From Acidobacteriota bacterium (GTDB lineage Bacteria > Acidobacteriota > JAAYUB01), in NCBI GenBank assembly GCA_029565065.1, contig JAKQOW010000043.1:18472-82471 (forward strand): DNA of 64,000 bases, written 5' to 3'. A model generated the notes under the pieces. The model saw only the letters and a program-made list of their open reading frames with translations, did not search any database and was not told where the DNA came from. The translations under genes were made by a program, and so were the position numbers. The stretch's first letter is position 1, and every line of letters begins with the position of its first letter. Shown in pieces: positions 25,266 through 33,287 of this stretch.

Positions 25266-26111
25266 ATGAAAGATTTTGAGGTGATGGAACCGGCCGAACG
25301 GCTCTGGGATTTCTTCGTCACATCCTTCCACGCCGCCGACATCGCCGACCCCCTGCCGTCCTTCGACGCGCAGGCCGACCTGGCGGCCGTCCGCGAAGTG
25401 ATGAACCGCCGCGGATACGTCGTCGCCGGAATCCGCGAGGACGGACTCGTGACGCGGCACCTGCACCGCCAGGACACCGCAACTGACGAGATCGCGGGGC
25501 CCGATCCCATCCGTCCGGAGCAGACGGTCCACGGCGAGATGCCGCTGCACCTGGTGATCGGCCGGCTGGCGGACGAGCCGTTCCTCTTCGTCCGGACCCT
25601 CGGCGAGGTCAACGGCGTCATCCATCCGGCCGGGGTCGAAAAGCCGCCTGGCCGAATGTGGCTGTTCGGGATGGTCACGCTGCTGGACATGCGGGCCACG
25701 GTGGCCATCAGCCTGGTCTATGCGAATCAGCCGTGGCGGGAGCATCTGGCCCCAGGCCGTTTGGCCAAGGCCGAGGCGTTGCACGCCGAGCGGCTGCGGC
25801 GGGGGCACCCCTGCCGGCTCGAGGAGTGTCTGCAGCTGTCCGACAAAGTCCAACTGCTCGCCCGCAACGGCCACTTCTGTTCAGTCACTCAAGTGGAGTC
25901 CCGCCGCCAGTTCAAGATCCGGGTAAAGGAACTCGAATCCCTGCGCAACAACCTGGCGCACGCCCAGGACCTGGTCCCCCACGACTGGCCCATCATCATG
26001 ACGCTGGCCACCGACCTGGACCGCATGTTGCTGCGACCGCGATTGCAAATGCTGAGAGATGAAGTGATCGCCGCCTCCGACCCGCGCGGACCGGCCGTCA
26101 CCAGCCCATGA
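25266..26111 (+). CDS. uncharacterised protein with CBS-like N-terminus and HEPN-like C-terminus
   Basis: 281 residues from ATG 25266 (GGGAGG 8 bp upstream). Near residues 38-65, AAVREVMNRRGYVVAGIREDGLVTRHL resembles half of a CBS module. The middle (about 90-190) is a mixed domain with conserved-looking RMWLFGMVTLLDM. The C-terminal helices end with ELESLRNNLAHAQDL, in which R-N-N-L-A-H fits the R-x4-H motif of HEPN domains (often ribonucleases in toxin, abortive-infection and CRISPR contexts). I do not recognise the full protein. The 3' end overlaps the convergent anti-sigma gene by 14 bp. HEPN activity is inference from one motif. Confidence 0.6.
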   Translation: MKDFEVMEPAERLWDFFVTSFHAADIADPLPSFDAQADLAAVREVMNRRGYVVAGIREDGLVTRHLHRQDTATDEIAGPDPIRPEQTVHGEMPLHLVIGRLADEPFLFVRTLGEVNGVIHPAGVEKPPGRMWLFGMVTLLDMRATVAISLVYANQPWREHLAPGRLAKAEALHAERLRRGHPCRLEECLQLSDKVQLLARNGHFCSVTQVESRRQFKIRVKELESLRNNLAHAQDLVPHDWPIIMTLATDLDRMLLRPRLQMLRDEVIAASDPRGPAVTSP

Positions 26112-27153
26112 TTTCATCGTCGCCGAACAGCCAGACACCCCGCCATTCCGGATTGTAACCCGCGGCTGCCTGCAGCCGCCCCACTTCGTCCGGCGTCGCG
26201 CGTCGCACCGGCCAATGCCCCAACCGGCCGCAGATCCCTTCCTCGATCAGCACGCCCTCGACCAAAAAGAACCCGCGGCCCAGCCAGTTGATCCGCGGAC
26301 TGTCCGGCCGCCGTGCCTGGCACCAAGCCGCCAGGCGGCTCGCCGCGTCGCCGGCGGTCCGGCCCTTGGATCGCTCCGCCTCGTTCAGCCCGAGTCGTAC
26401 CCCCCCCGTGACCGCTCCGCCCTCCCCCTGAGACGTGCTGGCCGTCTTGGCGGCCGGGGCGTCGTGGGCGATTTCTGTCCGCGCATAGTCCGCTTCCTCG
26501 CGAGTGACGGCTTCCTTCGCCACTCTCTTATCGACGACGTCCTTTCGTTCCCGCAGCTCGACTGCGGCGGGAGGCGCCGGCGCCACGTTCTGAGTCAGCT
26601 CGGGGGCATAGCCAGGTTCGGGTGCCGCCGGGACGGATGACGGCGGCGGCGGTTCCGCCGGCGCGCCGATCCGCTCCGCCTTGCGGCGGGAGGGCTCCGG
26701 CTGGACCGATTGCTTCTCCTCGTCCTTCATGGCTGCGGATGGGTCCGCCTGGCGCTCCAACTGTGCCGGCGGCGGCGTCACCGGCACCGCAGGAACCTCG
26801 GCCTGGTCTGGCCCCCGCAGTCCGCTGATGCCGCCCAGGTAGAGCAGACCCGCCAGCGCCAGCGCCGCCGCCACTGTGGCCGCCGGACGCCATGCCGCCG
26901 ACCAGACGGCCACCCCTGCACGATGAAACATGGGTTGTGTTGCGCCGGACAGCCGGCGGATCATGAGAGTCTGTTCCAGGCAAGCCGGGCAGCGGGCCAC
27001 GTGCCGCGCCACCCGGCGACGCGCCCAGCCTCTCATCGGCTCGCCTGCGGCGAACATGGCCAGCTCTTCGTCGCCGACACAGCCGTCGCCGCCGCGGCGG
27101 CCGAAGCCGCCGAGCACCAGACGCCAAAACTGTTCGGACGTTCGTTTACTCAT
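26098..27153 (-). CDS. putative zinc-finger anti-sigma factor (zf-HC2-like) with long periplasmic domain
   Basis: 351 residues. An N-terminal cytoplasmic zinc-finger-like segment (CVGDEELAMFAAGE...RRVARHVARCPACLEQ) has the H-x3-C-x2-C of anti-sigma HC2 domains. A single transmembrane helix follows (VAAALALAGLLYLGGISGL, about 105-123). Next is a proline/glutamate-rich linker and a small C-terminal globular region. It lies 45 bp downstream of an ECF-type sigma gene, so it probably holds that sigma factor inactive at the membrane. ATG 27153 (AGGGTGT upstream) is favoured over a TTG at 27174. Confidence 0.7.
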   Translation of the reverse strand: MSKRTSEQFWRLVLGGFGRRGGDGCVGDEELAMFAAGEPMRGWARRRVARHVARCPACLEQTLMIRRLSGATQPMFHRAGVAVWSAAWRPAATVAAALALAGLLYLGGISGLRGPDQAEVPAVPVTPPPAQLERQADPSAAMKDEEKQSVQPEPSRRKAERIGAPAEPPPPSSVPAAPEPGYAPELTQNVAPAPPAAVELRERKDVVDKRVAKEAVTREEADYARTEIAHDAPAAKTASTSQGEGGAVTGGVRLGLNEAERSKGRTAGDAASRLAAWCQARRPDSPRINWLGRGFFLVEGVLIEEGICGRLGHWPVRRATPDEVGRLQAAAGYNPEWRGVWLFGDDEIMGW

Positions 27154-27198
27154 ACACCCTATAGACGCACCCAAGGCATCGGACTTGCACGCCTGCTC

Positions 27199-27984
27199 TC
27201 AATCCGGCAGCAGCGACCGGCGCAGTTTCTCCAGCCGCCCCGCCAGGTAGCCGAGGCAGCGCTCCATGAAATCAGCCACATCCAAGGCCGTCCAGCCCTT
27301 TTCACGGCGGAGGAACCGGTCCATGCGCCGCTGCAGCTCAGCGACGATGGCGGCATTCCACCGGCTGGCGGTGGACTCGTGGACCGCCAGCTCGGCTGCC
27401 GCCTCGGCCAGGGTCAGACCCTGAAAGTAGTACATATTCAGGAAGGCCGCCTTGACGCGTGGCAGCGCCCGCAGCGCCCCGGCCAGGCCATCGGCCAGCT
27501 CGTTCAGAAACGCCGGATGGAAGTACTGCTCGCACTCGTTGTCCGGCGCGAACTCGGCCGTGGTGCGATCCGCCTCGTTCTCCAGCGGTTCCCACCGCAT
27601 GTGCCGGCGGCGCCGCTGCCCGTCCAGAAACAGGTGAGCGGTCACCGCCCGCAACCAGCCACGGAACGAACCGCGACCCGAATAGCGGGCCATCTTGCCG
27701 CCGGCCATCAGCCCCTCGATCACCTGGGACACCAGATCATCGGCATCGGCCGGCTGGCCGGCGAGCCGCCCGGCCACGTGCCGCAGGAATGGACGGTATT
27801 CCCGGAAAAACGCTTCCCAGGCCGCTGGGTCTCCGGCCGTGCAGCCCGCCGCCACGTGCAGCTCCTGCAAGCGCTCCGGTGTCAGTTCCCGGAGCCGGAG
27901 CCCGCGGGCGCGCAAATAGTCGTCGAACGCCGCAGCGGGGAAGCGGTAAGCGGACGGGCCGGTGTCGGGTGCGGCGTCGGACAT
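27199..27984 (-). CDS. sigma-70 family RNA polymerase sigma factor (ECF-like)
   Basis: 261 residues. Region 2 is visible as DADDLVSQVIEGLM...GRGSFRGWLRAVTAHLFLDGQRRRR (about 85-130). Region 4 is LTLAEAAAELAVHESTASRWNAAIV (about 190-215), a helix-turn-helix that reads -35 elements. An N-terminal extension of about 45 residues and a C-terminal tail of about 40 residues flank the core, longer than classic ECFs of 170-200. Its start codon overlaps the sfsA stop by one base and the anti-sigma gene follows. Regulation by that membrane anti-sigma is inferred. Confidence 0.8.
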   Translation of the reverse strand: MSDAAPDTGPSAYRFPAAAFDDYLRARGLRLRELTPERLQELHVAAGCTAGDPAAWEAFFREYRPFLRHVAGRLAGQPADADDLVSQVIEGLMAGGKMARYSGRGSFRGWLRAVTAHLFLDGQRRRRHMRWEPLENEADRTTAEFAPDNECEQYFHPAFLNELADGLAGALRALPRVKAAFLNMYYFQGLTLAEAAAELAVHESTASRWNAAIVAELQRRMDRFLRREKGWTALDVADFMERCLGYLAGRLEKLRRSLLPD

Positions 27985-28709
27985 CAGGTGGGCGCCTCAC
28001 CGTTAAAGTGGAGGTCTACTGGGATTCGTCGGTCGAGCGCCATTCCATCCAGCGAGACGCGGCACGTGTAAGCGAGGATCTCCAGCCCCTGCCGGAACCC
28101 GCGCGTCAAGGCCCGGGCGAACACCGGATCCATCGCCCGGTGGGGACTCAGCACGGTGGCGTCGGGCCGCTGCACGAGGAACAGCACCGTGCCGACGAAA
28201 CCCGACCGGGCGGCCGCGGCCAGTTCCTCGAGATGGCGCACCCCCCGGCGGGTCGGCGCGTCGGGAAACAACGCGCGGCCGTCCCGGACCAGCGTGACCG
28301 ACTTCACTTCCAGAAGCATGTCAACGCCCGCAGCCATGAGATGAAAGTCAAACCGGCTGCGGCCGTACGGCGTCTCCCGGCGGGCCACGATGTAATCGCG
28401 AAACTCGTACAGGGCCCCCGCCCGGAGGCAGCGGTCGAGAAAGCGGTTGGGCAGCGAGGTGTCCACCGAGACCAGGACGTTGTCCGTTCGGGCCAGCGCC
28501 ACGGTGAACGGCGTTCGGCGGCGGGTGTCCTCAGTGGGGCGCAGGAAGATGTCCGCACCGGGCGTCAGGATCTCCGTCAGCCGGCCCGGATCATGAAGGT
28601 GGGCCGACACGGTACGGCCGTCCAGCTCCGCCTCCACCACGAACCGGTTGAGCCGGCGCAGAAAGCGAGCCGGCCGGCAGGTGAAGGGAAAAGGATCGAC
28701 GAAGCCCAT
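27984..28709 (-). CDS. sfsA: SfsA family DNA/RNA-nuclease-like protein
   Basis: 241 residues matching SfsA throughout: AELDGRTVSAHLHDPGRL, RTPFTVALART, SRFDFHLM, LLEVKSVTLV, ALFPDAPTRRGVRHLEEL and VLFLVQRPDA. The D...E-x-K (RFDF...EVKSV) pattern is nuclease-like (PD-(D/E)xK fold). The name comes from a sugar fermentation phenotype in E. coli, but its role is unclear. It is part of a minus-strand run (DUF6599-like, DUF362, sfsA, sigma, anti-sigma) with overlaps of 1 bp or gaps of 7-45 bp. Confidence 0.9.
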   Translation of the reverse strand: MGFVDPFPFTCRPARFLRRLNRFVVEAELDGRTVSAHLHDPGRLTEILTPGADIFLRPTEDTRRRTPFTVALARTDNVLVSVDTSLPNRFLDRCLRAGALYEFRDYIVARRETPYGRSRFDFHLMAAGVDMLLEVKSVTLVRDGRALFPDAPTRRGVRHLEELAAAARSGFVGTVLFLVQRPDATVLSPHRAMDPVFARALTRGFRQGLEILAYTCRVSLDGMALDRRIPVDLHFNGEAPT

Positions 28710-28716
28710 CGCTGAA

Positions 28717-29622
28717 TCAGATCAGCGACCCGGCGGTGGCGCCCAACCGGACGAGTTCGATGCGGTCCATGGTGCTGGGGCCCAGGCCGAACTTGGTGTC
28801 GGCGGCGGCGATATGCAGGGGCGGCGGGCTGATGGGCCGCTCCTCCTTGAAATACTCCAGCCGCCTGGCTTGGATGATCCGGGCGCCGACGCTGTCCACG
28901 GAGACCGGGTCGCGGCCCACCACCAGCCCGGCGTACGGCCAGGTGTAGGTGGCGCTGAAGTGGTGCGGCCCGATGCCGTGGAAGAGCGGAGTGAGCATCA
29001 CCAGGATGTTCAGGCGGGTCTTCCCCTTGACCTGCGGCAGCTGCCAGAGGGCGCCGAGGTTCTCACAGGCATTGGGGTGGTATGACCACGGGTCCGGGAC
29101 GAACATGATGTAGTTCTTCAGGCATGTGCCCAACCCGGACCAGTGGTGCGTGCGCGCCGTGCGGATGTTGACCAGGACCGTCGCCCGCCGGAACACGTTG
29201 TTCTTCAGCACGCCCCGATCGTCCACGGCGATGTCTTCCGGGGCCACGCCCGTCGCCTCCAGGCGGCGGCAGATGGCGCTCTCCAGCTCCTTCGGCGTGG
29301 GCAGGAACTGCCAGACGTTGCTCTTGATCCCCACGACGTCCTTCGGCCCGGCGACCTGCCGCCAGGCAGCCGGCGCGTCTTGGATGTTCCGCACGCCGAA
29401 CAGGCTGCAGACGGCCTGGTCAAGCATGGATTCCAGCCGTTCGGCGACGATCCTGCCGGCCGCGTCGAACACCGCCGGGTCCCGCGCCAACACCACCCGG
29501 CTCCGGGCCGTCGCGGTGGCAGGCGCTCCCGGCAGCGGCATACCCAGCGCCCCAACGGCGGCCGCCAGTGTGCCGGTCCGGATCAGGTCGCGCCGGGTGA
29601 TGGTCCAGGAAGATGGAGTCAT
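28717..29622 (-). CDS. Tat-exported DUF362 protein
   Basis: 301 residues. The N-terminus has a twin-arginine signal, ITRRDLIRTG followed by a hydrophobic stretch ending GAPATATA, so it is exported folded. The body fits DUF362: VVGIKSNVWQ, LRTGATARLEATGVAPEDI-like helices, TARTHHWSGLGTCLKNYI and a late GLVVGRDPVSVDSVGARII. DUF362 members are often linked to iron-sulfur or cofactor-containing complexes, but this one lacks visible CxxC ferredoxin motifs. Its function is unknown. It starts one base from the DUF6599-like stop and ends 7 bp before sfsA. Confidence 0.75.
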   Translation of the reverse strand: MTPSSWTITRRDLIRTGTLAAAVGALGMPLPGAPATATARSRVVLARDPAVFDAAGRIVAERLESMLDQAVCSLFGVRNIQDAPAAWRQVAGPKDVVGIKSNVWQFLPTPKELESAICRRLEATGVAPEDIAVDDRGVLKNNVFRRATVLVNIRTARTHHWSGLGTCLKNYIMFVPDPWSYHPNACENLGALWQLPQVKGKTRLNILVMLTPLFHGIGPHHFSATYTWPYAGLVVGRDPVSVDSVGARIIQARRLEYFKEERPISPPPLHIAAADTKFGLGPSTMDRIELVRLGATAGSLI

Positions 29623-30569
29623 TATCCGCCTCCGGAAAGGGATTCATGCAGCAGGGCTTCGGCTGTGCCGGCGTCACCCGCTTCGAGCACCACCGCCAAT
29701 CGCCGGTCCGCCCGTTGCACCCCGGCCCACCGGCCGTTCTCCAGCCGAGTCGCCGCGCCGGCCTGCCCTTCGGGCAGATAGGCGGCCAAAAAATCGGCCT
29801 CGGCGCGCTCCGCCTCGGTGACGGCGGCGTACTCCACCATCAGGAGCTTGGCGTCGCTCCCGCCGCGCCGGTAATCGGCCAGTACAGCCGCCGTCCCCGG
29901 GCCCAGCCGCAGCAGGTTCACGTTGGCCAGAAAGTAGTGGGCGCTCAGAATGACGGGGTGGTGGAAATAGCGGATGCGCCCCGCGTCCAGCCCGTGCGCC
30001 GGCAGCGCGGCGAGAATGGGCGGTCGGGTTCCGGCCGGGGGGACGAGGGCGGCGGTCGCCGTCCCCAACTGGCGCACCGCCTCCGGGACGCCGTCGGCCT
30101 CGGCCTCCGCGTAGATCGATGCGTAGAGCCGGCCCTGCCAGAAACACAGCCAGCCCGGGCGGTAGCGGGAATCCTCGCCGATCCCCGCCGGCTCGCCGTC
30201 GAGGTCGTGGGTGAACACGCCGAAGGCATCGGCCGGCGTGGCCATGACGAACAGGTCCAACACCAGCGCCGGTCCGCCCGGCCGGTTGTAACGGCGCGAG
30301 AGGCAGCGCTGCATGTCAAAGGCCCGGTACACCTCACCCGCCCCGTCAATGTAGCTGAAGATCGAGTCGGGGTTGAACTCCCGGTCGGGCGTCTCGGCCT
30401 GCCAGACGCCCACGGCTTGGGGCAGACGGTCCCGCACACCGGCCAGCGGGTCGTCGACACCGCCGCCGTCGGCCGGTGGTCGGCCGCGGCCCCGCCAGAC
30501 CATCAGCACGGCGGCCAGAACGAGGATGAGGGCAACGGCACCCGCGGCTTGTTTGAAGGACAGATGCAT
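29622..30569 (-). CDS. membrane-anchored DUF6599-like protein
   Basis: 315 residues from ATG 30569 (GTG 30581 is an alternative). An N-terminal signal anchor (AAGAVALILVLAAVLMVW) precedes an extracytoplasmic domain with FSYIDGAGEVYRAFDMQRC, the conserved IDG(A/G)xExY stretch of this poorly described family. Two repeated beta/alpha halves seem present. Function unknown. It leads the five-gene run with DUF362, sfsA, sigma and anti-sigma. Confidence 0.6.
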   Translation of the reverse strand: MHLSFKQAAGAVALILVLAAVLMVWRGRGRPPADGGGVDDPLAGVRDRLPQAVGVWQAETPDREFNPDSIFSYIDGAGEVYRAFDMQRCLSRRYNRPGGPALVLDLFVMATPADAFGVFTHDLDGEPAGIGEDSRYRPGWLCFWQGRLYASIYAEAEADGVPEAVRQLGTATAALVPPAGTRPPILAALPAHGLDAGRIRYFHHPVILSAHYFLANVNLLRLGPGTAAVLADYRRGGSDAKLLMVEYAAVTEAERAEADFLAAYLPEGQAGAATRLENGRWAGVQRADRRLAVVLEAGDAGTAEALLHESLSGGG

Positions 30570-30634
30570 ACACCCACCCACCCGCAGGATTGGACGGATC
30601 GCCGGCGCGGAAACGACAGGAGTCGGGCGGACTC

Positions 30635-30643
30635 ATTATATCA
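30635..30643 (-). promoter_or_regulatory. extended -10 promoter for the DUF6599-like/DUF362/sfsA/sigma run
   Basis: On the minus strand, TGATATAAT is an extended -10 with perfect TATAAT, about 66 bp before ATG 30569. No good -35 is seen, as expected for extended -10 promoters. A GAGTC/GACTC dyad (30620-30634) abuts it at the predicted start point. Confidence 0.5.
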
Positions 30644-30663
30644 CGCGGCTACAGCCGGCTGGT

Positions 30664-32229
30664 TCACTCGTCCGCGACACTCATTTGCATCGCCAAAACG
30701 TAACGGTCGTAACGGGGTTGCCAGAGGATGTCCCGCCGGTAAGCGTAGCCGTCCCGGAGAAAGTAGAGCGGGATCCAGACCATTTCCTCTACGCACTTGC
30801 CCATGATCTGCTGGAGCACCGCCAGGCGTTGTTCGCGATCGGCGGTCTGGGTGCTGCGTTCGATGAGCAGATCCATCTCCGGATTGTTGTAGCCGACCGG
30901 ATTGTAGAAACCGAAATTGGGATTCCCCCGACCCGAGTGGAAGCAATTCTCGCAAAAATCGGAGCTGTCGCCGGAGATGGCCAGCCACCCGGAGACGAAG
31001 CAGTCGTATTCCCGATTGGGCAGACTCGACAGGAAGGAGTCGAACGGAATGGGCATCGGCCGGGTGCGGATCCCCACCGCCGCGAGGTGCCGGCTGCATT
31101 CCTCCACCGTCTCCCGAATCCGGAAGTACTTGTGGGCGGGGTAGTACAAGGGGAACTCGTGGTCAAATGGGAACCGATTCCGCTTCAGGATTTCCAGCGC
31201 TCCGGACGGATTGTACGGCGGGATGGACACCTTGTCGGCATAACCGAACACCAGCGGCGACACGAGCTGTCGCGCCGGCTCGGCCATGTCGCTCATGATC
31301 TGACGACAGAGCAGGTCCCGGTTGACGGCCATTGATACCGCCCGGCGAACTTCCGGATTGGTAAACGGGTTGGGCTCGCCGCCGGTCAGTGCGGATTTGA
31401 AGGTTAGGCCGATGTAGATGAGCCGGATGCCGGTCACGATATCGGTCCGGTAATCGGCTGCCGCCTTGATCTCCGGCATGACTGAGGGATCTGGATCCTT
31501 GACGAAATCGACCTGCCCGGCCAGCAATTGGCGCGTGCGCCGGACGTTGTCGCCGATGATCCGGAAGCGGACCGTCTCGAACAGCCGCGTGTGCCGCCAG
31601 TGCCGGCGGGTGGCCCGCAACGTGATTTCGCGGTTGCGTTCGTAGCGTTCCAGCCGATAGGGTCCCGAGCCCATGGGGTTGAACTGCAGGAATTCGGCGC
31701 TCTTGCCGCGGTAGAACCGCTCGGGAACGATCAGGATCTGCGCCAGCTTCGACATGAGCGGCATGTAGGGTTGGTGCGTCACCACGCGGATGGTAGTGTC
31801 GTCCAGCACCTGGAACGACTGGATGTTGACGAGGAACGGCTTGCGCGGCGAGCCGGGCAGGCTCAGGATGCGCTCGAAGCTGTACACCACGTCGCGGGCG
31901 GTGAGCCGGCTGCCGTCGTGAAACACGATGTCGGGGCGGAGACTGATGATCCAGGTGACGGGATCCGGGTTGCGCCAGGACGCGGCCACCCAGGGGATCA
32001 CCTTGAAGTTTCGGTCGAGGAAAACCAGCGGATCAAAGAGGTGAAAGCAGATCGTATTGGTGATCTCCTCGGAGTTGCCGTGCGGATCCAGATCCACCGG
32101 CCCCGTGGCCGTGGCGATGATCACCTCGGAACGGCCGTCGAGGGTCAGCCGGGTGTCGTCGTGGGTGCATCCGGAGAGGAGCACGACGATCAACAGGACG
32201 GCGGCACGCGCACAGTGGCTGCAACTCAT
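30664..32229 (-). CDS. extracellular solute-binding lipoprotein, family 5 (peptide/oligopeptide ABC transporter)
   Basis: 521 residues from ATG 32229 (GAGG 5 bp upstream). The lipobox LLSGC gives a lipidated Cys after a short signal. The SBP_bac_5 pattern follows: ATGPVDLDPHGNSEEITNTI, PWVAASWRNPDPVTWIISLRPDIVFHDG, TARDVVYSFERI, NPMGSGPYRLE and a late WLAISGDSSDF. Such proteins capture peptides or nickel/haem outside the inner membrane and deliver them to an ABC permease. No permease genes are adjacent; it may be an orphan or use distant partners. It follows the A24-like gene by 55 bp. Confidence 0.88.
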   Translation of the reverse strand: MSCSHCARAAVLLIVVLLSGCTHDDTRLTLDGRSEVIIATATGPVDLDPHGNSEEITNTICFHLFDPLVFLDRNFKVIPWVAASWRNPDPVTWIISLRPDIVFHDGSRLTARDVVYSFERILSLPGSPRKPFLVNIQSFQVLDDTTIRVVTHQPYMPLMSKLAQILIVPERFYRGKSAEFLQFNPMGSGPYRLERYERNREITLRATRRHWRHTRLFETVRFRIIGDNVRRTRQLLAGQVDFVKDPDPSVMPEIKAAADYRTDIVTGIRLIYIGLTFKSALTGGEPNPFTNPEVRRAVSMAVNRDLLCRQIMSDMAEPARQLVSPLVFGYADKVSIPPYNPSGALEILKRNRFPFDHEFPLYYPAHKYFRIRETVEECSRHLAAVGIRTRPMPIPFDSFLSSLPNREYDCFVSGWLAISGDSSDFCENCFHSGRGNPNFGFYNPVGYNNPEMDLLIERSTQTADREQRLAVLQQIMGKCVEEMVWIPLYFLRDGYAYRRDILWQPRYDRYVLAMQMSVADE

Positions 32230-32284
32230 GGACACCTCGCTAGCATCCTGATCGTCACGCCGGAGATCGGCCTTTCGCCGGCTG

Positions 32285-33202
32285 TCATGGCCCGATCGAC
32301 GGAAGCGAAACGTACCAGTCGATCACGGCTTGGCCGACGAACGCCCAGGCAAGGCCCGCCAGCACCAGCAGCGGCGTGAACGGAATCTCACCCAGACGCT
32401 TGCCGCGACGCAGCGACATGATGCCGAGCCCGATCAGCGAGCCGGCGCATGAGGCGATGAACGTGCAGATGCAGCCGCACACCACGCCCCAGAACGCGCC
32501 GGTCATCATCATGGCCTTGACGGCGCCGAAGCCCAGGCCCTCGCTTCCCCGACGTCGTTTGTACAACCAACCGATCAGCCAGCCACCACCACCCAGCACG
32601 ACGGCACCGGCCAGGGCGTCGAGAGGCGCCTCCAGCGATCCGGCGGGCAGTCCCCGCGATGGCGAGGCGCAGGCGGCGGCGAATCCGGCGATGGTCCCGC
32701 CGAAGGTGAAGATATCCGGAGAGATGCAGTTCTCCGCGTCCTGCCAGGACACCCACCCCAGTGGCCAGGCGCAGGTCAGGAACAGCAGTGCGTGCCGGAA
32801 GGTTTCGCTCCATCCGTGCGCGCCCAACAGTCCCGCAGTCAAAGCCACAAACAGCAGCTCGAACAGCGGCCAAAAAGGCGCCACCCGGCAAGCCGCCGCC
32901 AGACCGGGCACTTGCAGGCAAATCCGGCGCACAGCCAGCAGCGTGTCGAGCGGGATTGACGGACGCATGGCCAGCGCCAGCAGCAGCATCAGCGGTTCCG
33001 GTGTGCCGGACACGGTCACGGTCCGGCCGGCGATCCGCCGGTCGCCGGCGGGCACGTCCTTCATTCGATCAGCCGGCCCGGCGGGATCCAGCTCCCGGCG
33101 CAGATGCCCCCGCAGGCGGGACGCGATGAGCAGGTCCAGCAGGAACGCCAGGACCAGCGCGGCAGCGAACACCCCGAGCATGAGCACGGGCGGAACGGGC
33201 AT
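32285..33202 (-). CDS. degenerate A24 (prepilin peptidase-like) membrane protein
   Basis: 305 residues with about seven hydrophobic helices. The first A24 aspartate region is recognisable as WVSWQDAENCISPDIFTFGG (about 150-168). The second, normally GxGD-x-K, reads GFGAVKAMMMTGAFWG: the second catalytic Asp is replaced by Ala (codon GCC), so prepilin peptidase activity is doubtful. The C-terminal IPFTPLLVLAGLAWAF matches the family's last helix. The N-terminal third has an extra cytoplasmic-looking segment. No pilin genes are nearby. Its -10 box lies 6 bp before the ATG, suggesting a leaderless message. Confidence 0.65.
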   Translation of the reverse strand: MPVPPVLMLGVFAAALVLAFLLDLLIASRLRGHLRRELDPAGPADRMKDVPAGDRRIAGRTVTVSGTPEPLMLLLALAMRPSIPLDTLLAVRRICLQVPGLAAACRVAPFWPLFELLFVALTAGLLGAHGWSETFRHALLFLTCAWPLGWVSWQDAENCISPDIFTFGGTIAGFAAACASPSRGLPAGSLEAPLDALAGAVVLGGGGWLIGWLYKRRRGSEGLGFGAVKAMMMTGAFWGVVCGCICTFIASCAGSLIGLGIMSLRRGKRLGEIPFTPLLVLAGLAWAFVGQAVIDWYVSLPSIGP

Positions 33203-33208
33203 ATCCGG

Positions 33209-33214
33209 ATTATA
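33209..33214 (-). promoter_or_regulatory. -10 box placed for a leaderless mRNA
   Basis: On the minus strand TATAAT is followed by six bases and then the ATG of the A24-like gene at 33202. Normal spacing puts +1 at the start codon. No clear -35 hexamer. Confidence 0.4.
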
Positions 33215-33287
33215 ACACGGACCGGAGATCGGCGACGGGTGGCAGGGCCTGCCGCAGCGTGCGGCCAGCCGGTCCGCCGCCTCCGCG

